Shown in pieces: positions 43,981 through 52,435 of a DNA stretch of 64,000 bases. Each line of letters starts with the position of its first letter. Positions within the stretch are counted from its first letter, which is position 1. Origin of the DNA: Fundicoccus ignavus (GTDB lineage Bacteria; Bacillota; Bacilli; Lactobacillales; Aerococcaceae). Made by a program: the position numbers and the translations under genes. A model generated the notes under the pieces. It was not told the origin of the DNA and searched no databases. It saw only the letters and a program-made list of their open reading frames with translations. The stretch is from the NCBI RefSeq assembly GCF_009659375.1, contig NZ_WJQT01000001.1:248001-312000 (forward strand), in the 5' to 3' direction.

Positions 43981-45214
43981 AATCTGGCCTCCTTAATCCT
44001 ATGAGTGTTATCACGAAAAGTATCACAACCATGAGAACAAGTGTCATAATGTTTTGGTTGAATTGTTCGTATGTGGGATAGTTGTTTAAGGCGAACAAAG
44101 CATCGTGAATGAGGGCGACAGGATTGACTTTATTGAACCAGGGTAGCGTATCGTCGACAAAGAATTTTAAATTATGAGACATTAAGCCAGATAGTGCGCC
44201 GAAAATCAGAGGAATCCCTACGAATAAAGCGTTCAAAATATTACTCTTAGCTTTCGTGATACTCGCTAAGGCTGATCCGCTTAGTAAACCGACTAATAAA
44301 CCCATCGACATCAGTAGGAGGATCCGTCCCCAATCATTGCCTAAAGGGACGCCGTTATAGTAGTAAATACCTAAGATTAGGTAAATAATTATAAAGCAAG
44401 GTAGACTAAAACTCAGTAAATTGCCTAAAAAACGGTGATACTTGGGCACCGGACTGATCATTGACCTTAAAGCTGCAGTATCATACTTCGGCTCGATTGA
44501 AGTAATCATGTGTGTGCCAATCGACATAAAGAATATACACAGGTAAGCCAGACAGGCATAGAAATAGATGCTGACACTAGATGTTCCTTTTTGTTCTTTG
44601 GCTGCTACGATGTAATTAGCGGCTTGTGGGTCAGCATTGAATTGTGCTTCTAATTTCATCATACTTAAAAGCGGTTGGTCTGAATCGGAGACAGCCGCTA
44701 AAGCTGTTTGAACACCTGCGTTGATAGAGGTAAAACTGCTGAGCGCCGAGTACAAGATACTGGACGAAAAGTTATTGACTGCGCTAGGGGCAAGCTCCAT
44801 GGAAATCGCTAATTGGTGATCGGTGTTGTCGACATTAATGATGGCAGCGACTTGATTGTTCGCGACAAGTTGCTGTGCTTTAATGTCTGAAACGGCTACA
44901 TAATGGATAAAAGGGTTGTCGTCGTTTTCATTTGCGGTAGGGCTAATTGTTGGTGCTTGAATTTCACCCGCTATCACTTCAGTTTCGGTAGCTAGGTTTC
45001 CCAGAATATCGCGTGCACTCGATATCTCACTGTTGTTACCACTGAAAACCATTGCGACCGGGATACTTTCAAAGGAGTTACCTCCAGATAGCAAACCCGA
45101 GAAGACAAACAAGTAAATTAAACTAAAAGCTAGTGGGAAAAACAGGCCAAAAGCCACGCCTTCCTTGTCGCGTACGAAGGTTTTAAAGGAATAACTCGTT
45201 AGATGTTTAAACAT
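43967..45214 (-). CDS. ABC-2 type permease, first subunit
   Basis: 415 residues with the same layout: helix near 18-40, outside domain to about 215, five C-terminal helices. The GLLSGGNSFESIPVAMVFSG part after the first helix is typical. It starts inside the ATPase gene (8-base overlap) and overlaps the next permease, so both are translated together and form a heterodimeric pore. Confidence 0.88.
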   Translation of the reverse strand: MFKHLTSYSFKTFVRDKEGVAFGLFFPLAFSLIYLFVFSGLLSGGNSFESIPVAMVFSGNNSEISSARDILGNLATETEVIAGEIQAPTISPTANENDDNPFIHYVAVSDIKAQQLVANNQVAAIINVDNTDHQLAISMELAPSAVNNFSSSILYSALSSFTSINAGVQTALAAVSDSDQPLLSMMKLEAQFNADPQAANYIVAAKEQKGTSSVSIYFYACLAYLCIFFMSIGTHMITSIEPKYDTAALRSMISPVPKYHRFLGNLLSFSLPCFIIIYLILGIYYYNGVPLGNDWGRILLLMSMGLLVGLLSGSALASITKAKSNILNALFVGIPLIFGALSGLMSHNLKFFVDDTLPWFNKVNPVALIHDALFALNNYPTYEQFNQNIMTLVLMVVILFVITLIGLRRPDYESL

Positions 45215-46145
45215 TATCCCTCAACTCCTTGCCGGTAATTTCTAGGAAAACATCATTCAAAGTAGGTTGCTTGATGGTCAAATTCAATACTTGAATGTCA
45301 TCTTTTTCGAACAAGGCTAATAGATTCATCAAATGATTGTGACCTTTCTCGAACTGCAAGTTCAGACTGCCAGTTTCATAATTAAAATTTATTAGACCCG
45401 ATAGGTCATGTAATTTTTGTTGAGTAGCTAAAGGCAGGTCCACGACTTCCACATTGATTACTTCCCCCGTCATCGACATTTTTTTTATTTCCTCAGTTGT
45501 ACCTGTAATAATTTCCTTACCACGATCTAGGATAGTGAGGCGATCGCACAAATACTCAACTTCTTCCATATAATGTGTGGTGTATATAATCGTTTTTCCT
45601 TCAGCTGCTAATTGCTTAATACCATCCAATATTTTGTTACGGGATTGCGGATCAACCGCCACCGTAGGTTCATCTAATACAATTAAGTCAGGTTTATGAG
45701 CAATGCCACAAGCTAAATTTAAACGTCTCAACAGTCCGCCTGATAATTTCTTTGGTATGAATTTTCGGAATTCATCGAGTTCAACGAACTGAATCGCTTC
45801 ATCGACATATTGACGTCGCAGTTTTTTGTCTGAAATATACAGGCCACAGAAATAATCGATATTCTCCTGAACGGTTAATTCATCGTAGACTCCAATGTTT
45901 TGCATGACGAGTCCGATTCTTTTTTTTACGTCATAATTAGAGGGTGTCATCGTTTGGTCAAATATCTTGACTTCACCACTATCATAACGTAACAAAGAAA
46001 GCATGCAATTAATGGCTGTTGTTTTCCCGCTTCCATTTGGTCCAAGTAAACCGTAAATTTCACCTTCACGAATGGATAGATTTAAGTGATCTAAAGCAAC
46101 CAGATTTTTATAACGTTTGACAATATTTTTTAATTCGACAATCAT
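45207..46145 (-). CDS. ABC transporter ATPase (DrrA-like)
   Basis: 312 residues. GPNGSGKTT (Walker A), LSGGLLRRLNLAC (signature; Leu for the usual Met-Lys), LIVLDEPTVAVDP (Walker B) and the H-loop TTHYMEE are present; the C-terminal 90 residues are the DrrA-like extension. First gene of the exporter unit. It is divergent from the two-component system at 46.5 kb, whose regulator likely controls it. AAAGGTGAC ribosome site. Confidence 0.93.
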   Translation of the reverse strand: MIVELKNIVKRYKNLVALDHLNLSIREGEIYGLLGPNGSGKTTAINCMLSLLRYDSGEVKIFDQTMTPSNYDVKKRIGLVMQNIGVYDELTVQENIDYFCGLYISDKKLRRQYVDEAIQFVELDEFRKFIPKKLSGGLLRRLNLACGIAHKPDLIVLDEPTVAVDPQSRNKILDGIKQLAAEGKTIIYTTHYMEEVEYLCDRLTILDRGKEIITGTTEEIKKMSMTGEVINVEVVDLPLATQQKLHDLSGLINFNYETGSLNLQFEKGHNHLMNLLALFEKDDIQVLNLTIKQPTLNDVFLEITGKELRDNV

Positions 46146-46170
46146 TTAAGTCACCTTTCTTTCTTGAGAG

Positions 46171-46306
46171 TTTATGTTAAGGATTCATAAATTTGAGGTT
46201 GAGTTATTGCGTTTCATTCTACGCTCAAAGTCATAGTAAGTCATTCTACTAGTAGTGATGGATTGCCCTTTATACTGCTTTGGAAAACAAGTCGCTGAGC
46301 TAGGCA
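46171..46306 (+). repeat. R element copy 9 (partial)
   Basis: CTACGCTCAAAGTCATAG then GGATTGCCCTTTATACTGCTTTGGAAAACAAGTCGCTGAGC (in pattern: right arm only). It sits between the divergent ABC and two-component genes. Confidence 0.6.
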
Positions 46307-46368
46307 TCAAGTGACACCTTTCTTTACACCTTTATTATCGCATGCATCCCAATCAGAACCAATTGCTG

Positions 46369-46396
46369 AATGTCAATTTGCTGATGACATTTGTCA
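46369..46396 (+). promoter_or_regulatory. Dyad between ABC exporter and two-component genes
   Basis: AATGTCA (46369-46375) and TGACATT (46385-46391) are separated by nine bases, with a further TTGTCA (46391-46396). A plausible operator for the LuxR-type regulator; unproven. Confidence 0.45.
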
Positions 46397-46485
46397 CCAG
46401 TTAAGCCGTATCAATGTGTTAAACTATAGCTATTAGAATAGGATTCGAAATATAATAGGGTAAAGGTGACGAAAGGAGAGAGGCC

Positions 46486-47670
46486 ATGAAGTGGCTTGAT
46501 TTAGTACTCAATGTTTTATGGTTTTTCGCAATGTTTTTATTAATATTACTCATTGAACCATCAGCCCAACCGATTGTTGAAGTAGCCCTAGGCGCTATTT
46601 TATTATCTATTAACTTATGGTTCAGTCTACCGAAATCACTGGAAAATCAAGTAGCGTATTCTCCTAATATTCTGCGACGATTAGGTTTTGTTTACTTGGT
46701 TAGCATCCTAATCATGACGTATTGGCTACCTTTATCTTTCTTATTCTGGCCAGTCTTTAGTTACACTTGGACAAACCAAAAACTAAAAGATCAGTTGATG
46801 TTTTTTTTACCAATTGTGTTTGGGGGAGTGTTAGGCTATTCAGTTGAAATGGTTTTATTCGTAACTTGCTTGTGTGTGTTAGCAAGTTGGACCCATACAA
46901 TTTTAGCTCAAAGCCAAGCATTTGAAGTGAGTAGCTATCATGAAATTGACACCTTGCGTCACCTCAACGAACGCTTTAGTGTCGAACAACAAAGTTTGAT
47001 TAAATTACAGGATGAGCGGGTGAAGGAAACCTTACGCTTAGAAAAAAGACGCATTGTGGAGGATATTCATGATTTGCTCGGACATCAGTTGAGTAGTGTG
47101 GTGATTCAAATTGCGGCATTGGAATACATTGTAGAAGAAGCGGAAGCTAAACAAGCTTTACACCAAATTAAGGAGGTTTTGACGACTAGTATGGATAATG
47201 TAAGACAGGTGATTCACACTGAACGTCAAGCGACCGTCCATTTAGAGAACGAATTACAAACACTCGTCGATAACTTTACCAAATGTCCCATTAATTTTCA
47301 GTTCAAACAACAATGTGCGATGAATAGTCAGACTGCGCATTCAATCGTGAATATTGTCAAAGAAGCCTTAACGAACATTAATAAGCATGCCGATGCCACG
47401 CTAGTGACTTTACGATTACTCGAAATGGATCAACAGTGGACATTGTTGATTGCAGATAATGGCAAGACTTCCAAGCCTGCTACGATCGAAAACTTGGTGG
47501 TCAACGAAATTCGGAACAACACTAGCGGGATTGGTCTGCTTACGATTGAAAAACGTGTGCAACAATTGGGTGGTAGCTTACATATTAATCAACAAAACGG
47601 CTTTAGAATTTTTATTACGATACCTATTCCGCAAGAGGAGGCGATAAACGATGAGAATACTGCTCATTGA
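46486..47670 (+). CDS. Sensor histidine kinase, NarL/LiaS-type (HisKA_3)
   Basis: 394 residues. Four to five N-terminal membrane helices (about 5-145) with no large outside domain, then a coiled coil and the HisKA_3 box EKRRIVEDIHDLLGHQL with His195 as phospho-acceptor, and an HATPase domain (NIVKEALTNINKHA, DNGK, SGIGLLTI). This intramembrane-sensing layout is usual for kinases that watch drugs or membrane stress. The 3' end overlaps the regulator by 20 bases. Confidence 0.93.
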   Translation: MKWLDLVLNVLWFFAMFLLILLIEPSAQPIVEVALGAILLSINLWFSLPKSLENQVAYSPNILRRLGFVYLVSILIMTYWLPLSFLFWPVFSYTWTNQKLKDQLMFFLPIVFGGVLGYSVEMVLFVTCLCVLASWTHTILAQSQAFEVSSYHEIDTLRHLNERFSVEQQSLIKLQDERVKETLRLEKRRIVEDIHDLLGHQLSSVVIQIAALEYIVEEAEAKQALHQIKEVLTTSMDNVRQVIHTERQATVHLENELQTLVDNFTKCPINFQFKQQCAMNSQTAHSIVNIVKEALTNINKHADATLVTLRLLEMDQQWTLLIADNGKTSKPATIENLVVNEIRNNTSGIGLLTIEKRVQQLGGSLHINQQNGFRIFITIPIPQEEAINDENTAH

Positions 47671-48292
47671 TGACGATGCATTGGTGACGAGTGGCATCCA
47701 AACCATTATAGAAAAATCGACGCAAGACAGCGATCAGCCAATTAAAGTCTGCGCTATTGGGCGTAACGGCAACGAAGCGTTGTTACTTTACGAAATCCAT
47801 CAACCAGATATCATTTTGATGGATATTCGAATGCCAGAGTTAGATGGAATCACCGCTGGCAAGCAGTTACTGGAACGGCATCCCGATGCGCGTGTTATTT
47901 ATTTAACCACTTTTTTGGAGGATGAATATATCGTTGATGCACTGCGTCTAGGTGCTAAAGGTTATTTGATGAAAACCGATTTCGCAAGTTTAATCCCAGC
48001 TTTTGAAGCAGTCATCAATGGGCAACGTGTATTTGGGGACGAAATTGTTGCCAAGATTCCAACGTATCTCGACAGTACTCAAGCTAACACTTCTGCCATC
48101 TTACCTGAATTGAGTCAGACCGAACAGCAGCTTGTTTATTGGGTAGCGGAAGGCCTGAATAATAAAGAAATCGCCGAAGCGATGCACTTTTCTGAAGGAA
48201 CTATTCGTAATTATCTCTCAACCATCTTGGAAAAACTTGATTTGAGAGATCGCACGCAGTTGGCCATCCATTATTTTAAGAACTTACACTAA
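47651..48292 (+). CDS. Response regulator, NarL/LuxR type
   Basis: 213 residues. Receiver domain with phospho-acceptor Asp58 (LMDIRMPELDG) and the acidic DDD at 7-9; LuxR HTH at about 145-210 (VAEGLNNKEIAEAMHFSEGTIRNYL). It is paired with the overlapping kinase; the divergent ABC-2 exporter is its probable target. Confidence 0.94.
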   Translation: MRILLIDDDALVTSGIQTIIEKSTQDSDQPIKVCAIGRNGNEALLLYEIHQPDIILMDIRMPELDGITAGKQLLERHPDARVIYLTTFLEDEYIVDALRLGAKGYLMKTDFASLIPAFEAVINGQRVFGDEIVAKIPTYLDSTQANTSAILPELSQTEQQLVYWVAEGLNNKEIAEAMHFSEGTIRNYLSTILEKLDLRDRTQLAIHYFKNLH

Positions 48293-48311
48293 GCGACAAG
48301 TTGTTATTATT

Positions 48312-48339
48312 TTGTTCTTTGAAGCTTGAATGTTATAAT
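48312..48339 (+). promoter_or_regulatory. Promoter of the zinc-ribbon protein gene
   Basis: TTGTTC (48312-48317), 16-base spacer, TGT-TATAAT extended -10 (48331-48339). Confidence 0.6.
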
Positions 48340-48387
48340 TAAATTATTATAAAACGATTACAAAATAGGATTAAGGAGCGATTTGTT

Positions 48388-49158
48388 ATGAACTATTGTC
48401 CGCATTGTGGTGCCAAAATCGAGCATGATGGTAAATTTTGCCAAACATGTGGAGAACCACTTGAAGTAAATGCATCCGCAACTAAGCCATCATTCACAGA
48501 TTTTTTTTCGCAATTGAAACTTTTAGTTCCTTCGAGAACGAACTTTAATCGTGTCATTGGCTTTATGCACGCCAATTTCTTTCTGATCCATGCAGTCTAT
48601 TTATTAGTATTTATTGTTACATTGTTGTCTCCATGGGCTGGTTTAATCGCCTTTGTCATTAGTGTGATAGGTATTTATTTAACTGGGGCTTTACATAGTG
48701 GTAAAGAAATTGACTTAAATAAACGAGTGAAAGAAGTCGTCACAGCTGTTGGTGAAAACCGTGAGGTAGCAACTAAAAAAGACGTTGTCCAATCAGTCCC
48801 AACACCTGAAGTTTCAGAGGAAGAAGTAACCGTTGTACCACCTGTTTCAGATACATTTGATGAACTGGATGTCGCTGCTTCGGTATTACCTGCTGATGAA
48901 GTTGAAGCATTAGCAGACTTAGATCAAGCATACGATTCTGAGCTTGAAGGGGAACTTGTTGACGAAACGCCAGAAACTTTTGACGAAGTCGTTGAAGAAG
49001 CTTTAGTTGAAGCAGCAGAAGCTCAATCAGATGAAGCGATTGAGGAAATCCCTGCTGGTACATTTGAAGAAGACGAACACAAAACGATTCTAGCTCCCAC
49101 TGGTGAAGCGGAAGTGGTGTTAGATAGTGAACACTTAGATTCATCAGAAGATGCTTAG
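48388..49158 (+). CDS. Zinc-ribbon membrane protein with acidic tail
   Basis: 256 residues, function unknown. An N-terminal zinc ribbon (Cys4, Cys7, Cys18, Cys21) is followed by one or two membrane spans (about 64-104) and an acidic, low-complexity tail from 125 to the end, with many Glu/Asp/Val. Zinc-ribbon plus membrane proteins are common in Firmicutes, but the long acidic tail is unusual. The gene lies behind the two-component system with its own promoter. AAGGAG ribosome site. Confidence 0.82.
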   Translation: MNYCPHCGAKIEHDGKFCQTCGEPLEVNASATKPSFTDFFSQLKLLVPSRTNFNRVIGFMHANFFLIHAVYLLVFIVTLLSPWAGLIAFVISVIGIYLTGALHSGKEIDLNKRVKEVVTAVGENREVATKKDVVQSVPTPEVSEEEVTVVPPVSDTFDELDVAASVLPADEVEALADLDQAYDSELEGELVDETPETFDEVVEEALVEAAEAQSDEAIEEIPAGTFEEDEHKTILAPTGEAEVVLDSEHLDSSEDA

Positions 49159-49186
49159 GATACTGAATAATAAATTGAAAAGTCTA

Positions 49187-49229
49187 AACCCTCTCGCGCA
49201 AATTGTGTAGATTTGCGGAGAGGGTTTTT
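49187..49229 (+). terminator. Terminator of the zinc-ribbon gene
   Basis: AACCCTCTC...GCAAAT with ATTTGC...GAGAGGGTT, then five T. Confidence 0.88.
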
Positions 49230-49234
49230 GGTTT

Positions 49235-49527
49235 TATATGAGATTATAAGTTTTATATTGATTTATCAAGCTTTGTACTAGGATCAGCTTATTGTTTTCC
49301 AAGGCGGTGGTCGCTTTCAAAGCCTTCGCTAGCGCTTCAGGCTTTTCCAGCTCAATCGGCTAGGGTGTGTCTAATTCGCTGCGCTCAAAGTCACACCAAG
49401 CTACGCCGATTGCCCTTTGTACCGCTATGGAAAACAATTAGCTGATCTACGTTAAATATTCCAACAAAAGTAAAACGATATAATCAAGTTATACTGCTAA
49501 ACAGAATCAAAGTCCGAGTTTTCTTAT
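49235..49527 (+). repeat. R element copy 10 (full length)
   Basis: Best-preserved fold: TTGTTTTCCA (49292-49301) with TGGAAAACAA (49438-49447), GCGGT (49304-49308) with ACCGC (49431-49435), AATCGGC with GCCGATT and GGTGTG with CACACC. Right end: AAAGTCCGAGTTTTCTTA. Confidence 0.85.
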
Positions 49528-49574
49528 TACGGGGCCTATAAGTATAATGATGATTCGCCGATCTTATACTTCGC

Positions 49575-50030
49575 TAATCATGTCGATAGTGGAAATGAGT
49601 TGGCACGTTAGCAGGTCTAATGTGTCGACTCAAATTTCGAGTTAGCACATTAGAAAAGAATATCTGTATTTTTAAGCAAAAACCTGCTGTAAATGTGAGA
49701 TTTTGTCTGAAAAAAGCAAGTGACTCGTCAAAAATATACTTGGAAAGCGAAAAATTATGCTAATCATGTCGATAGTCAAATTGAGTTGGCACATTAGTAG
49801 GTCTAATGTGTCGACTCAAATTTCGAGTTAGCACATTGAAAAGAATATCTGTATTTTTAAGCAAAAACCTGCTGTAAATGTGAGATTTTGTCTGAAATAA
49901 GCAAGTGACTCGTCAAAAATATACTTGGAAAGCGAAAAATTATGTTAATCATGTCGATAGTCAAATTGAGTTGGCACATTAGTAGGTCTAATGTGTCGAC
50001 TCAAATTTCGAGTTAGCACATTGAAATCAT
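49575..50030 (+). repeat. Tandem 185/186-bp unit with paired hairpins (locus 3)
   Basis: CATGTCGATAGT begins at 49579, 49765 and 49950, periods of 186 and 185. Each unit has CATGTCGATAGT...GAGTTGGCAC(A/G)TTAG and AATGTGTCGACTC-AAATTTC-GAGTTAGCACATT. Units are almost identical. No coding potential. Confidence 0.85.
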
Positions 50031-50135
50031 TGAGAATCAATAAAGTGAGATAATTCGCTAATATATTGATAATTATTAGCGAAGTCTAAGTAATAAGTCG
50101 ATTGTAAAATAAAACTGAGAGTATCTTGTTTAATA

Positions 50136-50215
50136 TTGGATTATAAGTTTTATATTGTTCTACCGCGCTTTTTGCTCAGGTAACCCTGATGGTTTCCCAA
50201 GGTACTGGAAGCTTG
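50136..50215 (+). repeat. R element copy 11, left part
   Basis: GATTATAAGTTTTATATTG and GGTTTCCCAAGG show a diverged left arm. Confidence 0.5.
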
Positions 50216-50267
50216 CCAGCCGATTCTCACGAACTTCCGGATAGATTAAGCCATACGCACCTAGCAG

Positions 50268-50405
50268 TTGTTTTCTTGCAAGAAAACCTAGGCGGTGTCG
50301 TGTCCCAAGGTCCACGACGATTAATTTAGAACCACAAGGTGCTTAAATCATATGCCCAGTAGGCCGACACTTCTTTTATTCTTTAATTTTATTGAACCAA
50401 CAATA
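50268..50405 (-). repeat. F2 repeat family, minus-strand copy
   Basis: Its reverse complement aligns with 30131-30262: GTGGTTCTAA, TAATCGTCGTGGAC, GGGACACGACACCGCCTAGGTTTTC. Here it lies between two oppositely directed R parts. Confidence 0.75.
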
Positions 50406-50443
50406 AAGTAAAGATGCTTAACAACATACCACGAAATATGATT

Positions 50444-50572
50444 CTAACCTAACCGATTGAGCTGGAAAAGCCCTCACAACTGTGAGATTTTTAAAGCGAC
50501 CGCTGCTTTGGATAAACAATAAGCTGAGCGAAGTAGAAAAATTTTTAAATCACCCTTAAGCTTACAATCTCT
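50444..50572 (-). repeat. R element copy 11, right part (inverted left arm)
   Basis: CCGATTGAGCTGGAAAAGCC... GCGACCGCTGCTTTGG... CAATAAGCTGAGCGAAGTA is the reverse complement of an R left half. With the 50136 part it makes an inverted pair around F2. Confidence 0.65.
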
Positions 50573-50580
50573 TAGACCAT

Positions 50581-50616
50581 AAAAAAATCCCCTCGGACTG
50601 ATATTTCCGAGGGGAT
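50581..50616 (-). terminator. Terminator of the ABC exporter pair
   Basis: ATCCCCTCGGA with TCCGAGGGGAT, then seven T on the minus strand. Confidence 0.9.
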
Positions 50617-50632
50617 GCTTCACTTACAGCTA

Positions 50633-52435
50633 TTATGCTACTTCAAACTGACTATTATAAAGTTGGGCGTAGAATTGGCCTTCCGTTAATAAGTTATCAT
50701 GTGTACCACTTTCGATAATGTCGCCGTCTTTCATAACTAAAATCAGGTCGGCATTTTTAATGGTAGAGAGACGGTGGGCAATGATAAATGACGTACGTCC
50801 TTTCATCAAGAGGTCCATCGCATTTTGAATTTGTAGTTCGGTTCTGGTATCGACTGAACTAGTAGCTTCATCGAGGATCAACATTTGTTTATCCGCAATC
50901 ATGGCACGTGCAATCGTAATTTGTTGTTTTTGTCCTTCTGATAGGCTAACTTGGTCATTTAAGACGGTATCATAACCTTGAGGTAACGTTGTGATAAAGT
51001 GGTGAAGACCAACGGCTTTGCTGGCTTCGATAACTTGTTCGTCCGAAATATTCGGAATTGAGTAAACAAGGTTTTCTTTCACAGTACCGTTGAAAATCCA
51101 AGAATCTTGCAAGACCATACTGAATTGATCGCGAACATTTTCGCGCGTTAATTCACTGGTTGGAATGCCGTCGATTTTAATGGAACCACCCGTTACTTCG
51201 TAGAAGCGCATTAACAAGTTAATAATTGTTGTTTTACCGGCACCAGTTGGCCCCACAATCGCAATTTTTTGACCAGCTTTGGCTTCGGCCGAAAAGTTGT
51301 TGATGACTGTTTTGTCTGAATTAGGGTAAGAGAAACGTACATTTTCAAAGCTAACATCACCGTGAATATCTGTGATTGCTTTTGTTTTATGACTTTCATC
51401 GGCCATTTCAGGTGTTTCCAACATTTCGAATACGCGCTCAGCAGCTGCAGCAGTCGACTGTAGACTTTGTCCAGCTTGTGCCAATTGGCTAAGTGGTTGA
51501 GTAAAGTAACGCACATACATAATGAAAGCGACGATGACACCAAAGGTAATTTTTCCGTTAATCGCAAGCATCGCACCTACGATACAGACCGCTACATAAC
51601 CAAAGTTACCAATGAAGCCCATAATTGGCATCATTAAACCTGAAAGACTTTGCGCTTTAAAACCACTGTCTCGCAAGTTGCGGTTAATTTCTTTGAAACG
51701 AGTCATCGCTTCACGTGAGCCATTGTAAACTTTAACCGTAGAATGGTTGCTGTAAATTTCCTCGATATGTCCATTGATGGCACCTAAATCTTTCTGTTGT
51801 TTCGAGAAAAATTGTTGCGAACGTGACATAATCAACATCATTAAACCGAAACCAGCTAAAGTTGCTAGAATCGCTGTGACTGTCATCGTAATGTTTGTTA
51901 ATAACATCATCACTAATGAACCGATTAAGGTTGTGATCGACGTTACTAAAGTCGAAACACTTTGGTTTAAAGATTGAGCAATCGTATCAACATCGTTCGT
52001 TACACGTGACAGAATATCACCCGTCGTATTATTGTCGAAATACGAAATCGGTAAGTCATTGATTTTCTGTGATAAGTCACGACGCAAACTTTTAGATATT
52101 TTCTGAGTGATGGTAGCCATCACGAAACCTTGAATTAAAGAGAGAGCAGCTGCCACACCGTAGAGTGTCACTAAGGTGAAGCCTATTTTGCGAATGGCAT
52201 TCATATCAATTTCGGTCATAATACCTTGTGTAATAATGTCCGTTAATTCAGATAATTTATCCGGTCCAACTAATGTTAGGATTGAGCCAATTGCTGAACA
52301 AGCAAGGGCTAAAATCATAACCCACCAATATTGGCGGAAATACTTCAGTAATTTTTGCCAAGTCTCTTTAAAAGCTGTTGGCTTTTCGTCTTTTCCACGG
52401 CCATGAGGTCCGCGTCCATGTCTTGGTTGATGCAT
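50633..52435 (-). CDS. ABC exporter half-transporter B (heterodimer)
   Basis: 600 residues: six-helix exporter domain (about 35-330) and ATPase domain. The Walker A is GPTGAGKTT and Walker B MLILDEATSSVD, with a normal catalytic Glu; the signature is LSEGQKQQIT instead of LSGGQ. Such asymmetric motifs mark heterodimeric exporters like LmrCD, EfrCD or TM287/288. The His/Gly-rich start (RHGRGPHGRG) is unusual. It starts one base within the end of its partner, so both are made together. Likely exports drugs or lipids. Confidence 0.92.
   Translation of the reverse strand: MHQPRHGRGPHGRGKDEKPTAFKETWQKLLKYFRQYWWVMILALACSAIGSILTLVGPDKLSELTDIITQGIMTEIDMNAIRKIGFTLVTLYGVAAALSLIQGFVMATITQKISKSLRRDLSQKINDLPISYFDNNTTGDILSRVTNDVDTIAQSLNQSVSTLVTSITTLIGSLVMMLLTNITMTVTAILATLAGFGLMMLIMSRSQQFFSKQQKDLGAINGHIEEIYSNHSTVKVYNGSREAMTRFKEINRNLRDSGFKAQSLSGLMMPIMGFIGNFGYVAVCIVGAMLAINGKITFGVIVAFIMYVRYFTQPLSQLAQAGQSLQSTAAAAERVFEMLETPEMADESHKTKAITDIHGDVSFENVRFSYPNSDKTVINNFSAEAKAGQKIAIVGPTGAGKTTIINLLMRFYEVTGGSIKIDGIPTSELTRENVRDQFSMVLQDSWIFNGTVKENLVYSIPNISDEQVIEASKAVGLHHFITTLPQGYDTVLNDQVSLSEGQKQQITIARAMIADKQMLILDEATSSVDTRTELQIQNAMDLLMKGRTSFIIAHRLSTIKNADLILVMKDGDIIESGTHDNLLTEGQFYAQLYNSQFEVA

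Noticed and set aside
49575-50030. Integron attC sites
   Set aside because: The hairpins lack the GTTRRRY core pair, no integrase or cassette genes lie between them.
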